11,130 bases of DNA from Thermotogae bacterium (GCA_003641785.1 QNAO01000011.1:1-11130), one strand, 5' to 3'. Positions 1-8,612 are shown, counted from the stretch's first letter. The notes: generated by a model not told the origin, from the letters alone. Made by a program: numbers and translations.

Positions 1-1040
1 CTGTCGTTGAATGCCGATACCAGAATTTCGTTCAAAATCTCATATGGCTTTACAATGGGTAACGTAAGGGTTTTTATTTTCAGATTAGAAGCAAGCTTGT
101 GAGCGTCCTCGATGCTTTCTTTAGAAGTGTAAGCGGATGGCATCAGGACACCCACGACGTTGCTGTTTCCAAGTGCTTCCACAGCAATAACAGCCACCAG
201 TGAGGAATCTATACCGCCACTGAGTCCCAGAATGACCTTTTCAAAACCGTTCTTGATGACGTAATCACGAGTTCCAGTTACAAGAGCGCGAAAGAGTTGT
301 TCGATTTTTTCTTCCGATGTGGATCTTTTAAAGTGCTCGCAACCTTTTTTTGCATCTACAACTACTTCATCTTCGGAAAACGATTTCAGAGCGCATAGAT
401 TACCTCTGTGATCTATGAAAAGACTTTTGCCATGTAGAACAATCCCATCCTGAGCTCCAGCAAGATTAACACACGCCAAAGAACATTGATGTTGCAGGGC
501 AAAATTTGTCAACAGAGATGTTCTTTCTGTGGCGGTTTTTCCCGTAAAGGGCCAGATTTCGCTAAAGAGAACAATGCCTCCACGAACCGCGTTTTGTTGA
601 TAGTCGTTTGTCAAGAGGACATCAGCATTTGGTGAAAGTGAAACAAAATCAGAGCTTGCTGGTTTGAAGTAGTCTGTTTCTCTGAAAGAAAACAAATGTC
701 GAAGATTTTTCTTTCTCAAACGTCCTATAACACGGCCGCTCTTAACGACAAACATGGTGTTGTATAAATCACTCCCACTCTTTTCCACTGACCCCACAAC
801 AACAGCCGTTTTTATACTTGCGAATCTCTTTGCAACGGTTTCTACCGCTCTTTGGCATGCTTCGATATAAGATGAATATAAAAGAAGCCCGTGCGGGGGG
901 AATCCTGGTATCGAATATTCAGGAAAGAGTATTACATCGGGTTTGTCTTTTAGCAGCTTCTCTACTGTTTTAATTACCTTACTTGTGTTGTTTTCCACAT
1001 TTCCAACGATCGGATTTATCTGCGCTATTCCTATTTTCAA
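1..1040 (-). CDS. nadE: NAD+ synthetase with N-terminal glutaminase-like domain (partial, C terminus off left edge)
   Basis: Final enzyme of NAD+ synthesis: amidates nicotinic acid adenine dinucleotide using ATP, in the cytosol. 346 codons are present. Residues 1-235 form a nitrilase-fold glutaminase-type domain: start KIGIAQINP, Glu41 in FPEY, Lys110/111 in the RKKNL region. The synthetase domain follows, with the PP-loop motif SGGIDS at 274-279. The TTG start is chosen because AAGGAGG (1055-1049) lies 8 bases upstream and the protein then begins exactly at the family N terminus. The start overlaps the stop of the upstream gene (TTGA), so translation is probably coupled. Oddity: no cysteine occurs between residues 63 and 185, where the glutaminase nucleophile should lie. 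The nearest equivalents are Thr144 (in VLLTND) or Phe159 (in VLFSEIW), and the region is about 10 residues shorter than usual. The enzyme may therefore use free ammonia (inference). Family assignment is secure. Confidence 0.93.
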   Translation of the reverse strand, partial: MKIGIAQINPIVGNVENNTSKVIKTVEKLLKDKPDVILFPEYSIPGFPPHGLLLYSSYIEACQRAVETVAKRFASIKTAVVVGSVEKSGSDLYNTMFVVKSGRVIGRLRKKNLRHLFSFRETDYFKPASSDFVSLSPNADVLLTNDYQQNAVRGGIVLFSEIWPFTGKTATERTSLLTNFALQHQCSLACVNLAGAQDGIVLHGKSLFIDHRGNLCALKSFSEDEVVVDAKKGCEHFKRSTSEEKIEQLFRALVTGTRDYVIKNGFEKVILGLSGGIDSSLVAVIAVEALGNSNVVGVLMPSAYTSKESIEDAHKLASNLKIKTLTLPIVKPYEILNEILVSAFND

Positions 1041-4000
1041 GACATTGTCCTCCTTCGATAAGCCTTCTTTACTTGAACTATGAAGGCGTCTAACTTGCTT
1101 TCTATAGAAGGTGTGAACTGATTACCATCGGCTTCTAATGCCACAAACGGTGCATTGGCTTTTCCAACTCGATGTAGAGCACTCTTGATAATAGCCTCTG
1201 ATATTCTGCTGGGCATGCATCCAAACGGACCTATGGAGATGACCCCATCGTAGTAATCCAAGACTTCATGCAGTGTGGTGCCTATTGTCAAAATGGCCTC
1301 GCCAGTCAGCACGGGATTTAAGAAGCTCGAAGCCACTTTCATTATTTGATCTACGCGTGTCATTCGAAAACTGTATAAGCCTGATCGTGCAAAGGATTTT
1401 TTTATTCTTCTTTCAAAATATCTTTTCACAGCGATTTCTAACATTTTCTTAATTTGGTCTAAAGCCCCTGAATCTGGGGAAATGAGCCTTTTTCTGAACA
1501 GGTAATCTGTGTAGTAAATCCATTCGTGAACAGGCGAAATGTGCATCACAATTCCTTCACTGGAAAAGAGATCTTCTAAGCGCTTTCTGGAAAACTCATC
1601 CCAGCGGACAAATATTTCTCCCGTTAACAGAACTTTGGGAGCGGAATCAAACTTTTTTGCAAGGTTTAATGAGGACATTTCGGTGGCAATTTTGTCAATT
1701 GTGTGTAGAACGTCATTCAACGAATCATTTCTTAGAGAATTCGTGATTCGCGTTTCCCACGATTCAACCATCGACTTGATGGCTTTCTCACTGGAATTGA
1801 GAGCAGGAAGTGCTCTCAGCACGTCCGAAAACACATCTGACACGATCACAGCAACCCAGGCTCTTAAAGTGAAATTCAAACCCAGTCCGCCATAGGCGTT
1901 TTCAGAATTCAGCGAGAGCAATCCCACATTTCTAATGCCGTTTTCTTTCAGCCATAATTTCATGAAAACATTGTATTGTCCGAATCTACAGGGGCCAGAG
2001 GTACTCGGCATGAAATAAAGTGTTATCTCGTCCTTGGGTCGATTTTGGAGATATCTTATCAAGCTACCCAAAGTCAGTTGCAGTGGAAGACACTCCTTTG
2101 ATGATGAGTTACCTCGACCAAGTTTGAATTCTGCTTCTCCAATCTCAGGGCACACAGCGGTTTTGATTCCCTTGTGTTCTATAGCGGCAGCAAGGAATTT
2201 CACTCCGAGTTTTCCCATCGTTGGGAACACAACCCTTACGCGACTATCTGACCAGTCAGTGGTCTCTCCATTCTCGAGTGTGATCAAAACGCCTTTACGA
2301 TTTATTTTCACTGACAAAGGTTTGCTGTAACGGCGTGTGTCTTGAGATACACTTGCATATTTGATAACGTCAAAAAAGGCCTCTAAACGAGTTTCCACAC
2401 CCGTGTCAGCTGTGTGACTGTCGAGTTCCAGGATGAGGGAAGGCTTGCCCTTCATTATTTCCTTGAAATAGGATAGGATGAACGAATCCGGACCACAGCT
2501 GAAATTTGTTATGTAGATTGGATACAAATTCGGGTACTTTCTGACGAACCTCGCGGCTTTTAAAATCATTTCTCCCCATGACCAGTACATGTTTTTGTAA
2601 CCTTTTTCGTCTTCAAAGGGCAATGCATCGAAACTTATCACAGGATAACCGTAGCTGGCAACCTTTTTTGGTATACCAAGATTGGCGTGCTTCGTAAAGG
2701 CGTTGTAAGATCTCCCAAAGAACACAATACCGATCTTGCCTTCTTCTACTCTCTTTAGAAATTCCTTTCCCGAGTTCTTGAGATGTGCCTCCCAAGCCTG
2801 CTGAGCCCTTTCTGCGCGCAGGAAAGCCCTTTTGCATGCTGATGGGCTTGTGTCGAGTAATTTTCCCAATTCGATCATTTGTGATAGAAGATGTTCTCTT
2901 GGCGCTGAAAAATCGAGATTAGGGGAAATTAGATTGAAATTCTTTACTTCTGGAAGATCTGCTTGAAGCCAATCTGGTTCGCTTTGGACAAATGGACAGA
3001 ACACGTTGTAATTTTCTGAGTTTTTAACTCTGTAGCCACGTATCCTTGGCAAAAATATGTAATTGGGACGCATATCTATGAGACTCCTCAAAAATCTATG
3101 CGAGAGTTCTGCGGGAAAACAGAACTCCGCTCCCATCAACTCCTTACCAGAATCTGCCGGTTTTTCAGGCAACACAACTTGAAAGCCGAGTTCTGAAAAA
3201 TAGGTACTGAAAAACGGAAAGAGGGTATTCATGGTGAAAGATCTGTTTATGCCAACTGTTTGATAGGATGGCTGGGAGCGTGATCTTACCGATGGAATTG
3301 AAAAAACACTCTTTTCACGTTGTTCGGTGTAATCGAGGTCCTCTGTGTCTACCGGTTTTTCAAGCCTGATGTTTTCATACATGTTGCAAGATCCGCCGAA
3401 CGGGATTTTTCTGCCATCGATTTCTATTAGAGTTATAGTGCACCTTCTATCGCATTTTGATTTACCACCGGGACAGGTGAAAGGTGTGAGGTACTTAACC
3501 TTGCGGTTGATGAGTTCTCTTAGAGTCAGTCGTTGCTGCTGGAGAGTCCCATTTTGCAAGTTATCCATGACGATAAGGGCCACCCCGTATGCGCCCATCA
3601 AACCGGGTTCCGGGGGAACGACTATTCTCTTGCCTGTTAAGCAGGCCATGGCTATGGGAACAGCCCTGTTATAGCAAGTTCCGCCCTGCATAAAGAGTTT
3701 CTTACCAACGGGTCTGTTACCTTTAACACGGTTCAAATAATTCATACATATTGAATACACCAGCCCAGCACATATGTTTTCCCGGGATATTCCCTCTTGT
3801 ATAGCTGTCTTGATGTCACTGTTGATAAATGCCGCGCACTGATCACTAAAGTTTGGAGGATTTTCTCCCTTCAGAGCCAAATTGGCGATCTTTGTATAAT
3901 CGACGCCAAGAGATTCTTTTGCAGATTCTTCAAGGAACGAGCCAGTTCCCGCTGAACATGCTTCATTCATAGCGTAATCGCACGGAACTCCTTCGTTCAA

Positions 4001-5218
4001 AAAAGTGTACTTCGCATCCTGACCACCAATTTCAAAAATTGTATCCACTTCAGGGTCGAAAAACGCGGCTGCTCTCGCGTGTGCCATAATTTCATTGTAA
4101 ACAGCTCTGGTTTTCGCATGAAGACCCACAATTTTTCGGCCTGAACCAGTAATTCCTATTCCAACTATCTCGAGACCATCTGGTATTTGAGGCTCTATTG
4201 CCTCATAGCATTTTATGGATGCATTTATGGGATCTCCCAAAGTTCTCAGATAACAACTTGCGAGAATCTTCTTATCTTTTAATCTAACAAGAACCGCTTT
4301 TGTCGTCGTAGAGCCAACGTCCACACCAACAACACACCTATCGCCTGAAGTAGCCACGCCTCTGTCCATTTCTTTGAATTCGACCATTGGCAAGTACTCT
4401 TTCAGAGCAGGTAGCGTCTCAAATGTCGATTTTCTTTCCACGCTCAGAAGAACACGTTTTTCAACAGGAGCAATGTTATGTTTTGTTAGCCAGTGGTATG
4501 CTCCCAGTGCCTCGAAGTAAACCGCTTCAGCTGGAACGACGAAGTCCAAGTATTCTTTCAGGTGATTAATCATCAGATGATTCTTTGTCGTTCCCCCGAC
4601 CAGTAGTACATTTCTGCAGTCAGCTGATCTGGCCAGATTGAGAATCTTATCTGCCATAACCTTCCCGAGACCATTGAGTACCATCTCTTTGGGAATTCCT
4701 CTGTTTAAAGCATGTGTGCAATCGCTCTTGCAGAAAACTGTACATCTGGAAGAGAGTTCGTAGATACCATTTGCTCTGATTCTGTCCAGATCAGAAAGGT
4801 CTATCTGCATTCTTTTCAGCTGGTGTAGGAAGAATTCACCCGTGCCCGAAGCGCATTTACTGCCTGTGAGCACCGTTGCGATGGATCCGTTATCATTTAG
4901 TTTGTAAAGAGTGAAATTTTCCCCTCCGGCGCTGACTATGCCGTCAAATGTGCCGTATTTGTCTCTCAGGGCTTGGTATGCGATCTCTGTGGCCTCAGCT
5001 TCAGATAACACGGCCGTTTTGAGGTGTTTTCTGAGTTTTCTGCCAGTTACCGCTATTGATACCGTGGGTGGCAGATTTGATACGACTTCCTTGAACGCTG
5101 TTAGTGGATCTCCTTTGTGAAGTGTCCACAACGGTTCTCTATTAGGTGAATAAAGCGAAATAGAACTTGATCCAAGACAGATACCCACCTGTTCCATATT
5201 TGTGCACATACCCTGCAT
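1037..5218 (-). CDS. Fused 2-hydroxyacyl-CoA dehydratase activase (two ATPase domains) plus dehydratase/double-cubane-type reductase component
   Basis: Proteins of this family use ATP hydrolysis on a [4Fe-4S] activase to push electrons to very low potential onto a partner subunit. Here both parts are fused (1393 residues, cytosolic). Order: ATPase domain 1 (about 11-245; Cys122 in KCASGTGEF, Cys159); ATPase domain 2 (about 297-550; DVGSTTTK at 300-307, GGQDAK at 398-403, Cys421 in ACSAGTGSF, Cys461); a cysteine cluster (582, 589, 593, 611); a DUF2229-like part (about 665-960); and a C-terminal HgdB/HgdC-like part with Cys908, 1023, 1043, 1077 and 1334 (GPFGCMP). Domain 1 lacks the ATP-site aspartates. 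The start is uncertain: ATG at 5218, 5209 or 5197 and GTG at 5188 are in frame, and none has a good ribosome binding site. The family normally begins just before GICLG, so 5197 is attractive. An 88-base gap separates it from glmM; its stop overlaps nadE. Substrate unknown. Confidence 0.88.
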   Translation of the reverse strand: MQGMCTNMEQVGICLGSSSISLYSPNREPLWTLHKGDPLTAFKEVVSNLPPTVSIAVTGRKLRKHLKTAVLSEAEATEIAYQALRDKYGTFDGIVSAGGENFTLYKLNDNGSIATVLTGSKCASGTGEFFLHQLKRMQIDLSDLDRIRANGIYELSSRCTVFCKSDCTHALNRGIPKEMVLNGLGKVMADKILNLARSADCRNVLLVGGTTKNHLMINHLKEYLDFVVPAEAVYFEALGAYHWLTKHNIAPVEKRVLLSVERKSTFETLPALKEYLPMVEFKEMDRGVATSGDRCVVGVDVGSTTTKAVLVRLKDKKILASCYLRTLGDPINASIKCYEAIEPQIPDGLEIVGIGITGSGRKIVGLHAKTRAVYNEIMAHARAAAFFDPEVDTIFEIGGQDAKYTFLNEGVPCDYAMNEACSAGTGSFLEESAKESLGVDYTKIANLALKGENPPNFSDQCAAFINSDIKTAIQEGISRENICAGLVYSICMNYLNRVKGNRPVGKKLFMQGGTCYNRAVPIAMACLTGKRIVVPPEPGLMGAYGVALIVMDNLQNGTLQQQRLTLRELINRKVKYLTPFTCPGGKSKCDRRCTITLIEIDGRKIPFGGSCNMYENIRLEKPVDTEDLDYTEQREKSVFSIPSVRSRSQPSYQTVGINRSFTMNTLFPFFSTYFSELGFQVVLPEKPADSGKELMGAEFCFPAELSHRFLRSLIDMRPNYIFLPRIRGYRVKNSENYNVFCPFVQSEPDWLQADLPEVKNFNLISPNLDFSAPREHLLSQMIELGKLLDTSPSACKRAFLRAERAQQAWEAHLKNSGKEFLKRVEEGKIGIVFFGRSYNAFTKHANLGIPKKVASYGYPVISFDALPFEDEKGYKNMYWSWGEMILKAARFVRKYPNLYPIYITNFSCGPDSFILSYFKEIMKGKPSLILELDSHTADTGVETRLEAFFDVIKYASVSQDTRRYSKPLSVKINRKGVLITLENGETTDWSDSRVRVVFPTMGKLGVKFLAAAIEHKGIKTAVCPEIGEAEFKLGRGNSSSKECLPLQLTLGSLIRYLQNRPKDEITLYFMPSTSGPCRFGQYNVFMKLWLKENGIRNVGLLSLNSENAYGGLGLNFTLRAWVAVIVSDVFSDVLRALPALNSSEKAIKSMVESWETRITNSLRNDSLNDVLHTIDKIATEMSSLNLAKKFDSAPKVLLTGEIFVRWDEFSRKRLEDLFSSEGIVMHISPVHEWIYYTDYLFRKRLISPDSGALDQIKKMLEIAVKRYFERRIKKSFARSGLYSFRMTRVDQIMKVASSFLNPVLTGEAILTIGTTLHEVLDYYDGVISIGPFGCMPSRISEAIIKSALHRVGKANAPFVALEADGNQFTPSIESKLDAFIVQVKKAYRRRTMS
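1049..1055 (-). promoter_or_regulatory. Ribosome binding site of nadE
   Basis: AAGGAGG lies inside the last codons of the upstream fusion gene, 8 bases before the TTG codon at 1040. It decides in favour of this unusual start codon. Confidence 0.7.
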
Positions 5219-5306
5219 TGTTCTGATCAGGGAACTTCGCTTCGCCTCCTTGTGGTGAAGATATTTTCCGCCAATGTTTCAAATTATTATCACACAGCCT
5301 GCAGAA

Positions 5307-6614
5307 CTACTGTGCAGATAATCTATCCAAAGAACGCACTACAGCAGCGATTTTATGGGCAATGTTCTCGATTTCACTCTGTTGATTTCCTTCTACCGTG
5401 ATGCGTACGACATTTTCAGTTCCAGAAGGTCTTACAATGATTCTTATATCAGGCCTTTGAAGACTTTCTATAGTCTCCGTTACCTGAGGAGATCGCGCAA
5501 CTGATTTATTTTTTACTTCAACATTAACTGTAATCTGAGGAAAATCGAGAATCGTTCTACTGAGCTCTGAGACGCTTTTGCGTGTTTTGACGACTAATCT
5601 CAAGAACTCAAGGGCGGTTATCAACCCATCTCCCGTTGTCGATCTATCAAGAAAAATTATGTGTCCAGACCTTTCTCCTCCTAAATTAGCTGTTGTTTGA
5701 AGCATCTTCTGCAACACGTATTTATCTCCAACATGAGTTCTCAAGAACAGTATGCCGTTATCCTTAAGATATTGTTCCAAACCCAGATTGCTCATCACTG
5801 TTCCTACGACAGTCTTTTTTGGTAGTCGTCCTTCTTCAAGTAGAAATGGAGCAAGTAAGCCCATTATTTTGTCTCCATTGACCTCTCTTTTATCCTCAGA
5901 GATGATTATACATCTATCTGCATCGCCGTCATGAAGGATTCCAATGTCAGCGTTTTCCATAATTCTTGAAAGAGCTTGTGGATGTAGAGATCCACATTCT
6001 TTGTTTATATTCTTTCCATTTGGTTCTGCGTAATGAACCGTGACGTTTATTCCCAAATTCTGGAGTACCATTGGTGTTGTTCTGTAAGATGCCCCATTTG
6101 CCGTATCCACGTAAGCTCTTATGCCTCTGAAATCGCTATCCTTGAACATTGAAACCACTTGCTGCACATATCTGTCTTCGCTTTCTGAATACTCAAAAAT
6201 GCGACCAATTTGATGGTTCCTGGGAATAGTGTTTTCTTTCAGCAGTTTGGTAATTTCTGTTTCCTCTTCATCAAGCAGTTTGAAGCCACCGTTGAAGATT
6301 TTGATCCCGTTGTGCGTGTACGGATTGTGAGAAGCCGAGATGACGACTCCTTTGCAGCCGTCGAGTTTTGTTAACATTGCCACGGCAGGAGTTGGGAGCA
6401 CACCGCATTTGTAGACATCAGCGCCCTGAGATGAAAGCCCCGCGACAACGGCGTGTACAAGCATTTCTCCGGATTCCCTGGTATCTCTGGCTATGAGGAA
6501 TTTTTCTCCGGGATGGAGGAAGCCAAGAACTTGTCCTATCTTGAATGCCAGCTCTGCTGTGATATCCCTGTTCACAACACCCCTTATACCATCCGTGCCA
6601 AAAAGCTTTTTCAC
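5307..6614 (-). CDS. glmM: Phosphoglucosamine mutase
   Basis: Converts glucosamine-6-phosphate to glucosamine-1-phosphate, the step feeding UDP-GlcNAc for peptidoglycan; cytosolic. It has 435 residues, close to the usual 440-450. Visible motifs in order: FGTDGIRG near the N terminus; the active-site phosphoserine loop SASHNP (Ser95 the likely phosphorylated residue); the metal loop DGDADR at 229-234; the sugar-binding GGERSGH at 312-318; and the phosphate-binding RPSGTEN at 395-401. The full set argues for an active enzyme and for GlmM over phosphomannomutase, although the superfamily is hard to split by eye. The GTG start overlaps the previous stop as GTGA, with GGAGGG (6629-6624) 9 bases upstream. 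It lies in the same transcription unit as murB, so two cell-wall precursor enzymes are co-located. Confidence 0.95.
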   Translation of the reverse strand: MKKLFGTDGIRGVVNRDITAELAFKIGQVLGFLHPGEKFLIARDTRESGEMLVHAVVAGLSSQGADVYKCGVLPTPAVAMLTKLDGCKGVVISASHNPYTHNGIKIFNGGFKLLDEEETEITKLLKENTIPRNHQIGRIFEYSESEDRYVQQVVSMFKDSDFRGIRAYVDTANGASYRTTPMVLQNLGINVTVHYAEPNGKNINKECGSLHPQALSRIMENADIGILHDGDADRCIIISEDKREVNGDKIMGLLAPFLLEEGRLPKKTVVGTVMSNLGLEQYLKDNGILFLRTHVGDKYVLQKMLQTTANLGGERSGHIIFLDRSTTGDGLITALEFLRLVVKTRKSVSELSRTILDFPQITVNVEVKNKSVARSPQVTETIESLQRPDIRIIVRPSGTENVVRITVEGNQQSEIENIAHKIAAVVRSLDRLSAQ

Positions 6615-7162
6615 TGCTCATTTCCCTCCAGTCTTTTTGATAACCCTTGAAGCTTTCCTTCATCGCCTGTTTTCTCGTATACTTCCTTTAAGAGCTCCAT
6701 TGCTCTTTTCTGAAATTCAGAATCCTGCATTTCGGCGAGTTCTTCAAGCTCTATCTTTGCTTCCTCCCATCTCTCAGATCTCACTAAAGACAGAGACAAA
6801 AGATAGAGACAGTCGTCGTATCTGTCTCGCTTCTGTGGTGGCATGTTTTGAAGGATTTTCCTGATAATATCAACCGTAGTTGCGTAATTTCCCAGATTAA
6901 AGGCACTTATTGCCTCTGAAAAATCGTTCTGAAAACTTCTTTCTTGGGTCTTTATGAGCAGGTATTTCAGTTCAGACAGGCGATTTTTTTCAATGTATTC
7001 GCTCAGTTCACCGTAGCGTTCTTGGGCGTAAAGCTCGTAGCCTCTAATTGACAGCTTTGCCTTTTGAAGGTTATTTTTCTCGACTGAGTACATCCAGTAT
7101 GTTACAAGAAAGAGTATTGCAAATACTGTAAGTATGATCAAGTTAGCGAGATGGCGCTTCAT
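6611..7162 (-). CDS. Small membrane-anchored helical-repeat (TPR-like) protein, function unknown
   Basis: 183 residues and not recognised as a named family. Residues 7-25 are a single hydrophobic segment after a short basic N terminus (MKRH), giving a signal-anchor with the rest probably outside the cytoplasmic membrane. Residues 30-180 are strongly helical and charged, with repeat-like pairs of helices (for example around YATTVDIIRKIL and RWEEAKIELEELAEM) of the kind seen in tetratricopeptide repeats. The ATG at 7162 is preferred over a GTG at 7177 because GGGGGAG (7175-7169) sits 6 bases upstream and the ATG overlaps the yigZ-type stop as ATGA. It is locked between its neighbours by 4-base overlaps, so it is co-translated with glmM. 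Position between MurB and GlmM suggests, but does not prove, a cell-envelope role as a scaffold. Confidence 0.8.
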   Translation of the reverse strand: MKRHLANLIILTVFAILFLVTYWMYSVEKNNLQKAKLSIRGYELYAQERYGELSEYIEKNRLSELKYLLIKTQERSFQNDFSEAISAFNLGNYATTVDIIRKILQNMPPQKRDRYDDCLYLLSLSLVRSERWEEAKIELEELAEMQDSEFQKRAMELLKEVYEKTGDEGKLQGLSKRLEGNEQ

Positions 7163-7755
7163 GACGAGCTCCCCCACCAGACTTTCTCCAGATCCTGAAC
7201 TGTGAACTGATCAGGAACTGTTGTGGAAACTCCAGTCACAACGGCTCTTGTGGAATGTCTAATTTCAAGCACCTGTCCTTCTGTGCGTTTAAAGAAATCA
7301 ATTACACGTCCCAGAGAATGGTAGTCAACTTCTATACTCATCTTGAACAATCGTCTTAAGGTAATGATCTTCGAGGATTCTACAACCTGCCTTGTTACCT
7401 CAGAGTATGCGTTTATAAGACCTCTGATTCCCAATTTGACACCACCAAAATGCCTACTAACCACGACGCAGATATTGCCGAGGTTGGATTTTCTAAGTGT
7501 GTTCAAAATTGGCAATCCTGCGCTGCCTGAAGGCTCTCCTGCATCCGAGGAGTTCTCAGAAAATTCGTTGTCTGAAGCAACTCTATAAGCCCAACAGTTG
7601 TGTGTGGCGTCTCGATTAGCTTTGGAAACGCTCTGAATGAAAGCTTTTGCTTTTTCTACGGTATCGCATCTGTCGATGTAAGCAGTGAAAATGGATCTTT
7701 TCACATTGATCTGAGTTTTATTCATGCTTTGAACTGTTCGCAGTACTTCTACCAC
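7159..7755 (-). CDS. YigZ/IMPACT family protein (UPF0029)
   Basis: 198 residues. The N-terminal domain carries the family hallmarks: HNCWAYR at about 52-58, DAGEPSGSAG at 71-80, and the UPF0029 signature region 93-118 with SRHFGGVKLG in place of the usual RYFGG(T/I)KLG. Residues about 135-195 form the small C-terminal DUF1949-type domain. The family is widespread; the eukaryotic IMPACT protein regulates translation through GCN2, while the bacterial role (proposed nucleotide or RNA binding) is not settled. The GTG start at 7755 is supported by GAGGTGG (7766-7760) and lies inside the end of murB, overlapping it by 7 bases. An internal ATG at codon 11 has no ribosome binding site. The end overlaps the next gene by 4 bases. 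Confidence 0.9.
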   Translation of the reverse strand: MVEVLRTVQSMNKTQINVKRSIFTAYIDRCDTVEKAKAFIQSVSKANRDATHNCWAYRVASDNEFSENSSDAGEPSGSAGLPILNTLRKSNLGNICVVVSRHFGGVKLGIRGLINAYSEVTRQVVESSKIITLRRLFKMSIEVDYHSLGRVIDFFKRTEGQVLEIRHSTRAVVTGVSTTVPDQFTVQDLEKVWWGSSS

Positions 7756-8612
7756 AGGACCACCTCGGGTTCCAGAAGAACTCCAAAATGAGTGTAAACT
7801 TTCTGTTGAATACAGGAAATAAGGCGCTTGACATCTTCTGCTGTCGCTCCTCCTCTATTGATGATAAACCCTGCGTGTTTTTTGGATATTTCAGCTCCTC
7901 CTATCGCGTGTCCTTTTAATCCAAGATCTTCGATTGCTTTTCCCACATAAAAGGTCTCAGTTGGCCTTTTGAAAACACTTCCAGCGCTTGGAAAGTCGAG
8001 AGGTTGACTTTCGAATCTCTGCTTCATAATTCTACGCATTCTATCCCGTATGTTTTCCTTTATACCGTGCTTTAAGCGGATTTTCACTTTTAGAACGAGC
8101 CATCCTTTTTCCCTAAAAACACTGCTTCTGTAAGAAAATCGCAGTGCATCGCCCTTGAGGACAAAGATATTTTCTCCATCAAAGGTTAGGACCTCTTCAA
8201 CTATTTCAGACATTTGACTGCCAAAAGCTCCTGCGTTCATCACAACTGCTCCACCAATTGTTCCGGGAATTCCCCATGCAAACTCCAGTCCTTGCAGCTC
8301 GTTTTCAAGGGCTAATTTACACAAATTTCTTAAAGGTGTTCCACATTCTGATTCTATTGCATTATCTTTGACAACTGTGGAAGTGAGTTGAGAGGTTTTG
8401 ATCACGCAATCGATACCCTCATCGGGAGCTATTACATTGGTACCGTTTCCGATTATTCTGGGTGAGAGAAAACCAAGCTGCTGAATACAACACAGCAAGG
8501 TGTCAATGCTTTGTGGAACAACAAATATTGAAGCGGGTCCGCCTATCTTTATACTTGTGTGTGCAGAAAGAGGTTCTTTGAAATGAAATTGACATCGAGA
8601 TATCTGATTCAT
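7749..8612 (-). CDS. murB: UDP-N-acetylenolpyruvoylglucosamine reductase
   Basis: FAD-dependent, NADPH-using cytosolic enzyme that reduces UDP-GlcNAc-enolpyruvate to UDP-MurNAc in peptidoglycan synthesis. With the ATG at 8612 it has 287 residues. Motifs: HTSIKIGGPA at 18-27 and GNGTNVI (FAD domain), GIPGTIGGAVVMNAGAFG at 114-131, the active-site arginine in YRSSVF, the catalytic serine in SAGSVFKRP (Ser212), and a terminal glutamate in LLEPEV (Glu281). The short SVFKRP form matches Thermotoga-type MurB as remembered. A longer reading from 8657 adds 15 residues before the conserved start, but that ATG sits inside a TATAAT sequence, so 8612 is preferred. Neither start has a good ribosome binding site, so the exact start is uncertain. 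It is the first gene of the leftward operon. Confidence 0.95.
   Translation of the reverse strand: MNQISRCQFHFKEPLSAHTSIKIGGPASIFVVPQSIDTLLCCIQQLGFLSPRIIGNGTNVIAPDEGIDCVIKTSQLTSTVVKDNAIESECGTPLRNLCKLALENELQGLEFAWGIPGTIGGAVVMNAGAFGSQMSEIVEEVLTFDGENIFVLKGDALRFSYRSSVFREKGWLVLKVKIRLKHGIKENIRDRMRRIMKQRFESQPLDFPSAGSVFKRPTETFYVGKAIEDLGLKGHAIGGAEISKKHAGFIINRGGATAEDVKRLISCIQQKVYTHFGVLLEPEVVLW

Noticed and set aside
5219..5306. Terminator or promoter in the 88-base gap between glmM and the fusion gene
   Set aside because: A CACAG/CTGTG stem with a 12-base loop and AT-rich DNA are present, but the stem is short, there is no T-run, and no paired -35/-10 boxes were found. GGAGG near 5244 has no start codon at a proper distance.
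6493..6864. Open frame on the plus strand antisense to glmM and the TPR-like gene
   Set aside because: No ribosome binding site, no recognisable protein features, and it lies opposite two well-supported genes. The same holds for other antisense frames, for example 1539-1895 and 3345-3674.
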